Source: Bacillota bacterium
Lineage (GTDB): Bacteria; Bacillota; Desulfotomaculia; Desulfotomaculales; JAJYZD01
Length of the DNA: 14,027 nt
NCBI GenBank assembly: GCA_021800315.1
Contig: JAJYZD010000080.1
Span: 1-14,027 of the forward strand
Direction of reading: 5' to 3'
In this document: piece after piece, positions 6,440 through 13,658 of the stretch
How the letters are laid out: each line of letters starts with the position of its first letter
How positions within the stretch are numbered: position 1 is the first letter of the stretch
Position numbers and translations under genes: made by a program
The notes under the pieces: generated by a model
Told to the model about the DNA's origin: nothing
What the model saw: the letters and a program-made list of their open reading frames with translations, nothing else
Database searches by the model: none

Positions 6440-7440
6440 GCCGTATACTCATCCCTGGCCCGTATCAGGGCGGCAAAATTGGCGACCGGGGTATGGCGGG
6501 GCACTTCGCAACCGGGGCTCAAAATGTATCCCCGGCCTCCGGTCCGCATACATTGACCGGCCGCGGTCAACACCTGGTCTACCTTCCCCTGGAGCAAAAC
6601 CGCGGAAGGACTGATGTTTCCTTTCAGGCACGTATCCCGGAGTACAGACCGCGCCCGGGACAGGTCGACTTTTTCATCGACATTGACGATATCGGCCTTG
6701 AGCCCGGCTATGTTGTTCAACAGATGGTTACTGTCACCGCAAATGTGGTATTTAACCCTGGCTCCGGCCGACTGCAGGCTCTCGATAACCCTTTTGGCGG
6801 GCAAAAAAGCTGTTTGCCGGTAGTCGGTCTCCGAAATCAGCGACGCCAACGCATCGCCCAGGCCGATAATGTCGGCGCCGGCTTCTATCTGCGCTCTGCC
6901 GAAGGCGATGGCCAGTTCAGCGGTAAAGTCCAGAAGTCCAGCCGTAAACTCCGGTGCGTCGTAGAGATCCAGCAGGAAATTGCTTGAACCCCGTAAAATA
7001 GCGGCACTCTGGAAAGGCGCCTCTACCCAGCCCAGAACAGGTATCTCTCTTCCCACCAGCCTCTTCAATTCTCTGACCCCGGCGATCTTGTCGGCGAGCC
7101 TGGCCGCTTTGTACACATCCGGCATGGACAGACTGGAAAAGTCGTTCCGTTCAGGCAGCGCTGGCCTTCTCTCCACCGGCAGGTCATCATCGGGGAAGTC
7201 CAGTTGGGCCCCGCAGGCCTCCGCCTCCCGGTAGGCGTCGGTATCAGCCGTAACGATGTCATACCCGAAATGTTTCACGCAGGCGGCCTGGGCCGTCGCC
7301 ATGAACCGATAGTCGGTGCAGTAGCGTCCGTAAGGGATACCGGCGAACTCGGCGGCAAAGGCCATGACAAAAGGACACACTGGAACCTTGTCCACCGGTT
7401 GGAAGGAAACCGCAGCCATCACCCGCTGGTAGGCATTCAT
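6427..7440 (-). CDS. Uroporphyrinogen-decarboxylase-like protein (MtaA/CmuA-type methyltransferase family)
   Basis: 337 residues starting at the ATG at 7440, with GAGAGGAG 8 bases upstream. The opening MNAYQRVMAAVSFQPVDKVPVCP is the usual N-terminus of the URO-D superfamily. His232-x-Cys234 in YHICGDSNHLL and Cys311 in SPGCEVP make the HxC...C zinc site of cobamide-dependent methyltransferases such as MtaA and MtbA, which true HemE enzymes lack. The fold is a cytoplasmic TIM barrel. In known members the zinc activates a thiol that takes a methyl group from a corrinoid protein. No corrinoid protein or coenzyme M gene is in this window, and it sits between the transport ATPase gene and nagB, so its real substrate is open. 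Heme synthesis is unlikely from both residues and context. Confidence 0.88.
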   Translation of the reverse strand: MNAYQRVMAAVSFQPVDKVPVCPFVMAFAAEFAGIPYGRYCTDYRFMATAQAACVKHFGYDIVTADTDAYREAEACGAQLDFPDDDLPVERRPALPERNDFSSLSMPDVYKAARLADKIAGVRELKRLVGREIPVLGWVEAPFQSAAILRGSSNFLLDLYDAPEFTAGLLDFTAELAIAFGRAQIEAGADIIGLGDALASLISETDYRQTAFLPAKRVIESLQSAGARVKYHICGDSNHLLNNIAGLKADIVNVDEKVDLSRARSVLRDTCLKGNISPSAVLLQGKVDQVLTAAGQCMRTGGRGYILSPGCEVPRHTPVANFAALIRARDEYTACGS

Positions 7441-7482
7441 CGGAACGTCTCCTCTCTTTCCGGAAACTGGTTGCTCGACCCG

Positions 7483-8562
7483 CTATTCGCGCGCGAAGAG
7501 GTGGGCCCGGTTCAGGTTGAAGACGAGCGGGACGGTTTCGCCCGGCCGGGGAATATTGACGCCCGCCAGCCGCGCGGTGACCGCGGTCCGGCCAATAGTG
7601 AAGTAGACCAGGCTTTCCGCTCCCAGCGACTCCACTACCTCCGCCCCGACCCGGCAGATCCATTCCGGATGTTGCCGTGCCAGTTCGGGATCCAACCCGA
7701 TGTCTTCCGGCCGGACGCCCAGAACCAGCCGTTCCTTCCCGGTCTTGAGCCCGGATTCCACCAGTTCCGGCGGTATGGGGAAGTACAGCCCCTCGCCCCG
7801 TAGCGCCGGTTCGTCGTGCCGTTCCAGGGTTACCGGGATAAAATTCATCGGCGTCGAACCGATGAAACCGGCGACGAAGAGATTGGCCGGTCGCTCGTAC
7901 AACCGCATGGGAGTGTCAATCTGTTGCACGATCCCCCCGTTCATTATCACGATCCGGTGCCCCATGGTCATGGCTTCCACCTGGTCATGGGTAACATAGA
8001 TGGTCGTTACGCCGAGGCGTCGCTGCAGGCGGGCCAGCTCAACCCTCATCTGCACCCTGAGTCTGGCATCCAGGTTGGACAGGGGTTCGTCCATCAAAAA
8101 AACCTGCGGTTCGCGTACCATGGCCCGGCCCAGGGCCACCCGCTGCCGCTGGCCGCCGGACAAGGCCTTCGGCTTGCGTCCCAAAAGGTGGTCGATCCCC
8201 AAAACCCGGGCCGCTTCCCCGACCCGGCGTCTCGTCTCCTCCCGGGGAACCTTGCGGTTTTTCAGCCCGAAAGCCATATTGTCAAATACATTCATATGGG
8301 GGTAGAGGGCGTAGTTTTGGAACACCATGGCTATATTCCGGTCCCGGGCCAGGACGTCGTTCACCTGCCGGCCGCCGATATATATCCCGCCCCGGCTGAC
8401 ATCCTCTAATCCAGCCACCATGCGCAGGATGGTGGTTTTCCCGCAACCGGACGGCCCGACCACGACCATTAATTCGCCCTCGTCGATCCGCAGGTTGAAA
8501 TCACGTACGGCAACGGTTTCTCCGAACACCTTCCAGACATTTCTCAACTCCACGCAGGCCAC
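7483..8562 (-). CDS. Sugar ABC transporter ATP-binding protein (MalK/UgpC/MsmX type)
   Basis: 359 residues, the usual size for this family (about 360-370). Walker A GPSGCGKTT at 36-44, Q-loop FQNYALYPHM at 81-90, signature LSGGQRQRVA at 134-143, Walker B VFLMDEPLSNLD at 154-165 and switch His192 sit at nearly the same numbers as in E. coli MalK. The C-terminal 120 residues form the OB/TOBE domain. The GTG start at 8562 follows AAAGGGAGGGG closely. It should form the cytoplasmic ATPase dimer that drives the two permeases at 10390-12144. Unlike MsmX-type shared ATPases, which are often coded elsewhere, this one lies within the cluster, though apart from the permease genes. The TOBE part can bind regulators in relatives. 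Confidence 0.95.
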   Translation of the reverse strand: MACVELRNVWKVFGETVAVRDFNLRIDEGELMVVVGPSGCGKTTILRMVAGLEDVSRGGIYIGGRQVNDVLARDRNIAMVFQNYALYPHMNVFDNMAFGLKNRKVPREETRRRVGEAARVLGIDHLLGRKPKALSGGQRQRVALGRAMVREPQVFLMDEPLSNLDARLRVQMRVELARLQRRLGVTTIYVTHDQVEAMTMGHRIVIMNGGIVQQIDTPMRLYERPANLFVAGFIGSTPMNFIPVTLERHDEPALRGEGLYFPIPPELVESGLKTGKERLVLGVRPEDIGLDPELARQHPEWICRVGAEVVESLGAESLVYFTIGRTAVTARLAGVNIPRPGETVPLVFNLNRAHLFARE

Positions 8563-8593
8563 TGTTTCCCCTCCCTTTGTACGGCCGTGACCC

Positions 8594-8603
8594 GTTCATG
8601 AAC
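8594..8603. promoter_or_regulatory. Short perfect palindrome between the kinase and ATPase genes
   Basis: GTTCATGAAC is a perfect 10-bp palindrome. On the minus strand it is preceded by TGAACA and TGTTCA, which can pair around a 12-base loop. The 72-base gap is the longest one after the permeases, so an operator or internal start is possible. The evidence is only the symmetry. Confidence 0.2.
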
Positions 8604-8634
8604 ACCTTCCCCGCTTGTTCACTGCGGAAAGGAA

Positions 8635-9615
8635 TCAGGTTCCGGTTTCCGGACTGCCTGATCCCTCGTCGTCCATCACCGCTCTCTCCTTCAGGAAGGC
8701 CCGGACCTCGTCCCCTGTGGGCGCCGCCTGGGCGCCACCGCATCTGGTGGCCGCCAGCGCTCCGCAGGCGCTGGCCCACAAGGTGGCCCGCCTGAGATCC
8801 CATTTCCCGCGGTACGCGATCAGAAAACCGGCGGCAAAAGCATCGCCCGTTCCGACGGCATCTACCCCGGAGACGGGAAAGGCGGGAAGGACCACCCGTT
8901 CCGAACCCTTCTGCACCGCCACGCCGCGTCCGCCCCGGGTTATCACCGCTATGGGCACCCGTTGGACCAGTACGTCCAGGGACTCCTCCCAACTCTTTTT
9001 GCCGGTCAGGACCCCGGCTTCGGATTCATTGGGGAAAAAGACATCCACCAAAGGTAACAGATCCAGTAGTTTTTCGCTCATCGCCCGGCCGTCGAACCAG
9101 CCCGTGTCGAGCGAGGTACCCATCCCCCCCGCCCTGGCCGCCCTCAGGAGGTTTCCGTACTCAACCAGATTGTCCCGCCAGTTGACGGCGCAGAGGTGCA
9201 GGTGGGTAAAACCATTCCATGTCCCTGCCGCCGGAACGGGCGGCCGGTAAGCGGCGTTGCTGCCCCTGCAACTGATAAACGAACGCTCCCGGTCGGAGGT
9301 GAGTCCGATACTGAGGCCCGTCTTGTGGCCGGACGCCTCCTGCAACAAGGAGATGTCGACGCCGAACTCCCGCAGTAAGCGGCGGAGATACCGACCGAAG
9401 TAATCGTCACTGACATACCCGTGCAGACTGACCCGTTCCCCCAGTCTCGCCAAAGCCACCGCCGTGTTGGCCGCGCTCCCGCCCAGGCAGAGATTTGCCT
9501 CCGGTATGAAAACCTCCTCTCCGGGGTCGGGCAGCTTCTCCAGACCATGGATAATGACATCGAGATTGACGTCTCCGGTCACAATAAACCCGGTCTGTCT
9601 TCCACCTTGTTCCAT
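8635..9615 (-). CDS. PfkB/ribokinase-family carbohydrate kinase
   Basis: I use the ATG at 9615, with GGAGG four bases upstream; it gives 326 residues, normal for the family. The frame stays open to 10095, but that part is the shadow of the PIG-L gene. FIVTGDVNLDVI starts the Rossmann-like fold. LCLGGSAANTAVALARLG (43-59) is PfkB signature 1 with the GG hinge. FFPNESEA (193-200) is the conserved N/E motif. DAVGTGDAFAAGF (252-264) is signature 2, with the anion hole and catalytic base Asp258. The enzyme transfers phosphate from ATP to a sugar hydroxyl in the cytoplasm. Candidates are fructose 6-phosphate made by NagB, or the incoming sugar itself; sequence alone does not tell. It lies 23 bases after the deacetylase gene, in the same operon. 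Confidence 0.92.
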   Translation of the reverse strand: MEQGGRQTGFIVTGDVNLDVIIHGLEKLPDPGEEVFIPEANLCLGGSAANTAVALARLGERVSLHGYVSDDYFGRYLRRLLREFGVDISLLQEASGHKTGLSIGLTSDRERSFISCRGSNAAYRPPVPAAGTWNGFTHLHLCAVNWRDNLVEYGNLLRAARAGGMGTSLDTGWFDGRAMSEKLLDLLPLVDVFFPNESEAGVLTGKKSWEESLDVLVQRVPIAVITRGGRGVAVQKGSERVVLPAFPVSGVDAVGTGDAFAAGFLIAYRGKWDLRRATLWASACGALAATRCGGAQAAPTGDEVRAFLKERAVMDDEGSGSPETGT

Positions 9616-9638
9616 GTGTCCTCCATCCTCCAGACGGT

Positions 9639-10367
9639 TTAGGTCAAAATCGGCGCACTCCTGATAAAAAGTCCGGCCACGTGTTTGCGAAAACCTTCCG
9701 CATACCGGCAGCCGCCCTGAAAACCGCGGTAGCGGGCGCCGACCGCGATGAATTCCAGAATGTCCAGTCCGTCGTGCTCCTTCAGCCAGTCCACCTGACT
9801 CCGGTAACTCTCCATCATGGCCTGTTTCACGGCCAGGGTGGCAGTGATGTCCACATATTCGGTGGGTACGAAATTCACGCCCGCATAGGTATCCATCAAC
9901 CGGATTTCCGGGACGCGGCCAATCGCCTCCCGGCAAGGCGAAACATACGGTACTGTGGCCAGAAACGCCGCTTCGACCACCATTCTTTGTACCGCCACGT
10001 GGTCCGGATGGTAGTCTTCCGGGGCATGAGTGATGATCAAATCCGGCTTTGCTTCCCTGATGGCCTCCACCACCCGGAGTCTTTGACCGGCCCAATCGCT
10101 TCCCGCCTCACCGTCGGGAACATCCAGCATGACGACCCCGGCCCCGATCAAGCGGGCCGCCGCGCCGGCCTCCGCACAGCGCACTTGCCGCAGTTCGCCG
10201 GGCGGCAGGCGGAAATGCCCCTTGTCACCCCGGCAAACATGACACATGGTGACCCGGTGTCCGTGTCCGGCGTAAGCCGCCAAAGTGCCGCCACAGGAGA
10301 TTTCCAGGTCATCGGGATGGGCGCCGATGCCCATGATGCTCCGTTTTCCTTCCTCCGTTTCAGCCAT
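9639..10367 (-). CDS. PIG-L/LmbE-family N-acetyl sugar deacetylase
   Basis: 242 residues from the ATG at 10367, with GGGGGA upstream. The zinc motif AHPDDLE lies at residues 16-22 (His17, Asp19, Asp20), and the second zinc ligand region EDYHPDHVAV has the HPDH at 120-123. Both are as in PIG-L, MshB, BshB and the diacetylchitobiose deacetylases of Thermococcales. These zinc hydrolases remove acetate from N-acetylglucosamine units. There is no signal peptide, so it acts inside the cell. Its place between transporter and kinase genes, with nagB further down, suggests that it deacetylates the imported sugar or its phosphate and takes the role NagA has elsewhere. A BshB-like role in bacillithiol synthesis is less likely given the sugar-transport context. 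Confidence 0.92.
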   Translation of the reverse strand: MAETEEGKRSIMGIGAHPDDLEISCGGTLAAYAGHGHRVTMCHVCRGDKGHFRLPPGELRQVRCAEAGAAARLIGAGVVMLDVPDGEAGSDWAGQRLRVVEAIREAKPDLIITHAPEDYHPDHVAVQRMVVEAAFLATVPYVSPCREAIGRVPEIRLMDTYAGVNFVPTEYVDITATLAVKQAMMESYRSQVDWLKEHDGLDILEFIAVGARYRGFQGGCRYAEGFRKHVAGLFIRSAPILT

Positions 10368-10389
10368 ACCCGTTGTCCCCCGCCCCCTT

Positions 10390-11217
10390 TCAGCCTTTGA
10401 CGGCCCCGCTGGTCAGGCCTTTGATGAATTGACGCGACAGGAAAACATAGAATACCAGGGGCGGGATCACCGCCATGGTCAGGGCGGCGAAAACCGCCGG
10501 CCAGTTGGTCTGGAACTGTCCATAAAAGGTGGCTATCCCCAGGGGAAGAGTCTTTAAGTGGTCAGACCTAATAAAAATCAGAGGAATGTAAAAATCGTTC
10601 CAGATAGGGATAAAATCAAAGATAGCCGCTGTAGCGATAGCCGGTCTCAATAGGGGGAGATAGACATACAAGAGCGCGCGCCAAGAATTGCAACCGTCGA
10701 TCTCCGCAGCTTCTCCCAACTCCTTTGGCAACTCACTGAAGAATCCGGTGATGATAAACACTGAGAAGGGGATGCCCATAGCAGCACGAATTAAGATTAG
10801 TGATAATAGATTATTAAAAAGACCGATATTGAGAAACAAATGGAATAAACTTACTATCGCCAGGCGGACCGGAATCATCATTCCTGCCAGAATGTAGAAA
10901 TAGACAGTCCTGTTACCCTTGAAAGAAAACCTGCTGAGTCCATAAGCCGCCAGAACCGACAGTGCCAGTATCATAATCAAGGAAGCGGCCGTAACCAGTA
11001 TGCTGTTGCGGTAATAAACCGCGAAGTTAACGAGAGAAAAAACGTCCCCGTATCCACGGAAGCTCACTTTACGTGGCCAGCCGAATGGGTCGCTGATGAT
11101 CCCGAAAGAAGTCTTAAACGAAGTGGTTACCATAATAAAGAGCGGGTAAAGAACCAGCCCGGTTTGCCATAACAGAACACCGTAAAGTAATACTTTCCCT
11201 ACCCGTCTTGCGAACAT
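10390..11217 (-). CDS. Sugar ABC transporter permease (MalG type)
   Basis: 275 residues, ATG at 11217 with GGGGAAGGGG upstream. About six membrane helices are visible: near 8-30, 70-93, 105-130, 138-160, 190-215 and 240-262. The cytoplasmic EAA loop, ELGEAAEIDGCNSWRALLYV followed by YLPLLRP (about 166-192), is the ATPase docking motif of binding-protein-dependent permeases. The C-terminus FLSRQFIKGLTSGAVKG is typical of the MalG group. It pairs with the MalF-type permease coded 21 bases upstream. The middle of the gene (about 10560-11000) is visibly more AT-rich than its neighbours, with more ATA and TTA codons. This is partly expected for membrane proteins. Confidence 0.95.
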   Translation of the reverse strand: MFARRVGKVLLYGVLLWQTGLVLYPLFIMVTTSFKTSFGIISDPFGWPRKVSFRGYGDVFSLVNFAVYYRNSILVTAASLIMILALSVLAAYGLSRFSFKGNRTVYFYILAGMMIPVRLAIVSLFHLFLNIGLFNNLLSLILIRAAMGIPFSVFIITGFFSELPKELGEAAEIDGCNSWRALLYVYLPLLRPAIATAAIFDFIPIWNDFYIPLIFIRSDHLKTLPLGIATFYGQFQTNWPAVFAALTMAVIPPLVFYVFLSRQFIKGLTSGAVKG

Positions 11218-11238
11218 CCGAGTTTCCCCTTCCCCGGC

Positions 11239-12144
11239 TCAAGCCGAACGACGTCGCATATCCACCCAGAACCAGCCCAGCGTGGATAACGCAATGATGA
11301 CGAACATCACCGTAGCGATGGCTGCGCCCAGACCCATTTCCGGCGGAGCGCCGCTTAAAGAACTGAAAGCGGTACGGTAAAACAAGGTGCCCAACACGTC
11401 GGTACTGTAGTAGGGGCCGGCCTGGGTTCCTTCCATGGCGTAGATAATGCTGAAAGACGTAAAGTTGCCGGCCAGCGTCAGAATGCTTACCACTCCGATC
11501 ACCGGCACCAGGAGCGGCAGGGTGACCCGCTGGAACATGGACCACTCGTTACAGCCGTCAATCCTGGCCGCTTCATACAGTTCTTCCGGAATGGCCTCAA
11601 TTCCCGCCAGGAACATTATTATCGGCATCCCGATAAACTGCCAGGCGTTGACGAAGGCGATGACCGGCAGGGCCCAGGCCGGATCTCCCAGCCAGGGCCT
11701 GGCCATAAAAGACAGGTGGATGATACCCAGAAATCTATTCAATACACCCCAAACCGGATTGAGAATCAGCCTCCAAATATATCCTACCATCAGAACGGAT
11801 ATGATAAATGGCGCAAAGAATACCGTCCTGAAGACACCGCTGAAACGGATCTTCTGGCTCAAAAGGACCGCCAGGAAAAGGGCCGCACCGTTTTGCAGCA
11901 GCATGGTCAGGAAGAAAAATTCAACATTATTACGTAAAGCGTTATAGAATCGTTGGTCAAAAGGCGTCTGAAAAAATAGTCGCCGGAAATTGGCCAGTCC
12001 GACAAAAGTCATCGGCCCCAGTCCGTTCCATTTCTGCAAACTCATCCCCATTGAACCAAACACGGGGTACGCCAGAAAAACCGTGTAGAAAACGAGGGCC
12101 GGTAAAAGATACAGCCAGGGAGTCAGGTGTTTTTTTCCGTACAT
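11239..12144 (-). CDS. Sugar ABC transporter permease (MalF type)
   Basis: I start at the ATG at 12144, with GGGGGA 7 bases before it, giving 301 residues. A longer frame to 12243 would run over the intergenic hairpin and the end of the binding-protein gene. The N-terminus KKHLTPWLYLLPALVFYTVF is the first membrane helix typical of CUT1 permeases. About six helices follow in total. The EAA loop EELYEAARIDGCNEWSMFQR followed by VTLPLLVP covers about 187-214. Together with the MalG-type partner it forms the channel in the membrane. Transported sugar is not evident from the sequence. Confidence 0.95.
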   Translation of the reverse strand: MYGKKHLTPWLYLLPALVFYTVFLAYPVFGSMGMSLQKWNGLGPMTFVGLANFRRLFFQTPFDQRFYNALRNNVEFFFLTMLLQNGAALFLAVLLSQKIRFSGVFRTVFFAPFIISVLMVGYIWRLILNPVWGVLNRFLGIIHLSFMARPWLGDPAWALPVIAFVNAWQFIGMPIIMFLAGIEAIPEELYEAARIDGCNEWSMFQRVTLPLLVPVIGVVSILTLAGNFTSFSIIYAMEGTQAGPYYSTDVLGTLFYRTAFSSLSGAPPEMGLGAAIATVMFVIIALSTLGWFWVDMRRRSA

Positions 12145-12183
12145 TACAATCCCCCACCCGCGTGCAGACTGCAAAGAAGCAAG

Positions 12184-12213
12184 CCGGTGGGTGCCTGGTC
12201 CGGCACCCACCGG
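12184..12213 (-). promoter_or_regulatory. Strong intergenic hairpin between binding-protein and permease genes
   Basis: A perfect 12-bp stem, CCGGTGGGTGCC with GGCACCCACCGG, and a 6-base loop lies 10 bases after the stop codon of the binding-protein gene. The following bases (CTTGCTTCTTTG on the minus strand) are only partly T-rich. Such hairpins behind binding-protein genes usually protect the upstream mRNA or end part of the transcripts, so that the binding protein is made in excess of the membrane parts. Confidence 0.6.
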
Positions 12214-12223
12214 TCCGCCGTAC

Positions 12224-13522
12224 CTACTTCTTAAACGGAGCATACCAGGTGGCCAGCCCGTTCTGGATGTTGGCCGCCGCCTTCCCGGGCGAGATCTGAC
12301 CGTTCAGCATCCGCGACACGTTATCCGTATCCAGGGTGTTGGCGGATGGCTCTTTCCGCGAGATGTACTGCAGGGGCCAACTGATGGCGAAGTTCTCCCC
12401 CTTGGGCCCAGCCGCCGTAATGAACTGCTTGACCAACGGATTGGTCAGTTGATCCGGGTTGATGCTGGCGGAGGGAAACAGTCCCGGCATGTAGTTACCC
12501 GTCATGACCTGGGCCTGGTGACTGGCCAGCCAGTTGACATAGACCAGATCCTGTTTGATGTGGGCGGACTTCGTGTTGATGCCGACCCCCGCCCCGCCGT
12601 TGAAGGGCAACCAACGCTTTCCCCCTGTCTTGACCACGGGCGAAGTGAAAAGGCCCAGTTTGAGGTTCGGGTTCTGCGCTTCCAGGGATTTGATTTCCCA
12701 GGAACCCCCCGGAAGAATGGCCGCTTTTCCGGCCAGGAAAAGTTTCTGGGCGGCGGTATAGCCTATACCCTGGTATCCCTGGGGCATGTAGTTCCTAAAG
12801 CGGTCTATTTCTTGCAAATAGTGGGTAAAACCGGCCCCCGTGAACTTTTTCTTTCCTTGGAGCATAGCCAGCCGCCATTTTTCCCCGCCCAGGAAATTCA
12901 CGTAGTTGGGACCCGAGACTATTTCGTCGATCACCCATCCGGCCTTGGTGCCCAGTGCCAGGGGGGTGACGCCGTTCTTCTTCAGGACATCCATTACGTG
13001 AAAGAATTCGTGCCAGGTTTGAGGAGGAGTGAGCGAATACTTGGCAAAGATCGATTGATTGTAAAAGAAACCGTAGGAAATATAGATGTAAGGTAAGGCG
13101 TAAATCTTACCGTGCGGAGACTGGTAAACCTGCATTTGACTGGCGGGGATATTCTTTAAATTAGGTACGTTTTTGTCAGTGAGCTGCAAGAGATGCCCGC
13201 TTTGATAAAGAATATAGCCTCGGTCGAAAGGGCGGACATACATCAGGTCGGCTGCAGTGTTGGTATCCAATGCCGTACTGAGCTGGGAATCATATTCCGT
13301 AGGTTGGACGGGCTGGTACTTGATTTGGATGTTTGGATGGGTCTTTTCAAACGCCGCATTTAGTTTGGCAAAGGCGGCGGCATCGGTCGGCCGCCAGGTG
13401 GTGAAACGTAAAACCACGGTCTTGCCGGTGGCCGCTTGGGTGCCGCAGCCGGCCAGGATAACGGACAGAGTCAGAACGAGCACCACCGCCGCCAGAAGCA
13501 TTGGTTGTTTTTTCGCTTTCAT
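12224..13522 (-). CDS. Extracellular sugar-binding lipoprotein (family 1 solute-binding protein)
   Basis: 432 residues, ATG at 13522 with AAAGGAGG 7 bases upstream. The N-terminus has a positive start (MKAKKQ), a hydrophobic stretch and the lipobox LAGC with the lipidated Cys26, so it is anchored to the outer face of the membrane. VVLRFTTWRPTDAAAFAKLN and AFEKTHPNIQIKYQ are the usual opening of family 1 binding proteins. Later GSWEIKSL, LPFNGGAGVGINTKS and the helical end complete the two-lobe fold. It delivers sugar to the permeases coded next. The hairpin at 12184-12213 right after the stop probably raises its level. Substrate cannot be read from sequence, but the downstream deacetylase and NagB suggest an N-acetylated amino sugar or a short oligomer of it. 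Confidence 0.95.
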   Translation of the reverse strand: MKAKKQPMLLAAVVLVLTLSVILAGCGTQAATGKTVVLRFTTWRPTDAAAFAKLNAAFEKTHPNIQIKYQPVQPTEYDSQLSTALDTNTAADLMYVRPFDRGYILYQSGHLLQLTDKNVPNLKNIPASQMQVYQSPHGKIYALPYIYISYGFFYNQSIFAKYSLTPPQTWHEFFHVMDVLKKNGVTPLALGTKAGWVIDEIVSGPNYVNFLGGEKWRLAMLQGKKKFTGAGFTHYLQEIDRFRNYMPQGYQGIGYTAAQKLFLAGKAAILPGGSWEIKSLEAQNPNLKLGLFTSPVVKTGGKRWLPFNGGAGVGINTKSAHIKQDLVYVNWLASHQAQVMTGNYMPGLFPSASINPDQLTNPLVKQFITAAGPKGENFAISWPLQYISRKEPSANTLDTDNVSRMLNGQISPGKAAANIQNGLATWYAPFKK

Positions 13523-13610
13523 TTTCAGGCCTCCTTTCAGTTTCCACCAGACCCGGTCATCCTCCTTTGCGCCGATGTCCTACCAGGCATCACCCCTTCG
13601 CCAATTCCCA

Positions 13611-13627
13611 CCTGGTTGAATTCCAGG
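13611..13627. promoter_or_regulatory. Possible operator dyad upstream of the binding-protein gene
   Basis: CCTGG and CCAGG half-sites, 7 bases apart with AATT at the centre, lie about 90 bases upstream of the binding-protein start. The site sits in the 136-base gap behind the ROK gene. I see no clear -35/-10 pair in this gap, so an operator role is a guess from symmetry and position only. Confidence 0.2.
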
Positions 13628-13658
13628 CCCGTACCACCTCCTGCCGGCTCGCCACCGG

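Noticed and set aside
9616..10095. Long N-terminal extension of the PfkB kinase frame
   Set aside because: It overlaps the PIG-L deacetylase in another frame, and a good ribosome binding site stands right before the ATG at 9615.
12145..12243. Upstream extension of the MalF-type permease
   Set aside because: It would cover the hairpin and the end of the binding-protein gene; the ATG at 12144 has its own GGGGGA and begins the typical first helix.
13531..13584. Possible 17-codon leader ORF just ahead of the binding-protein gene
   Set aside because: Such short frames arise often by chance; there is no run of a single amino acid and no paired hairpins to suggest attenuation.
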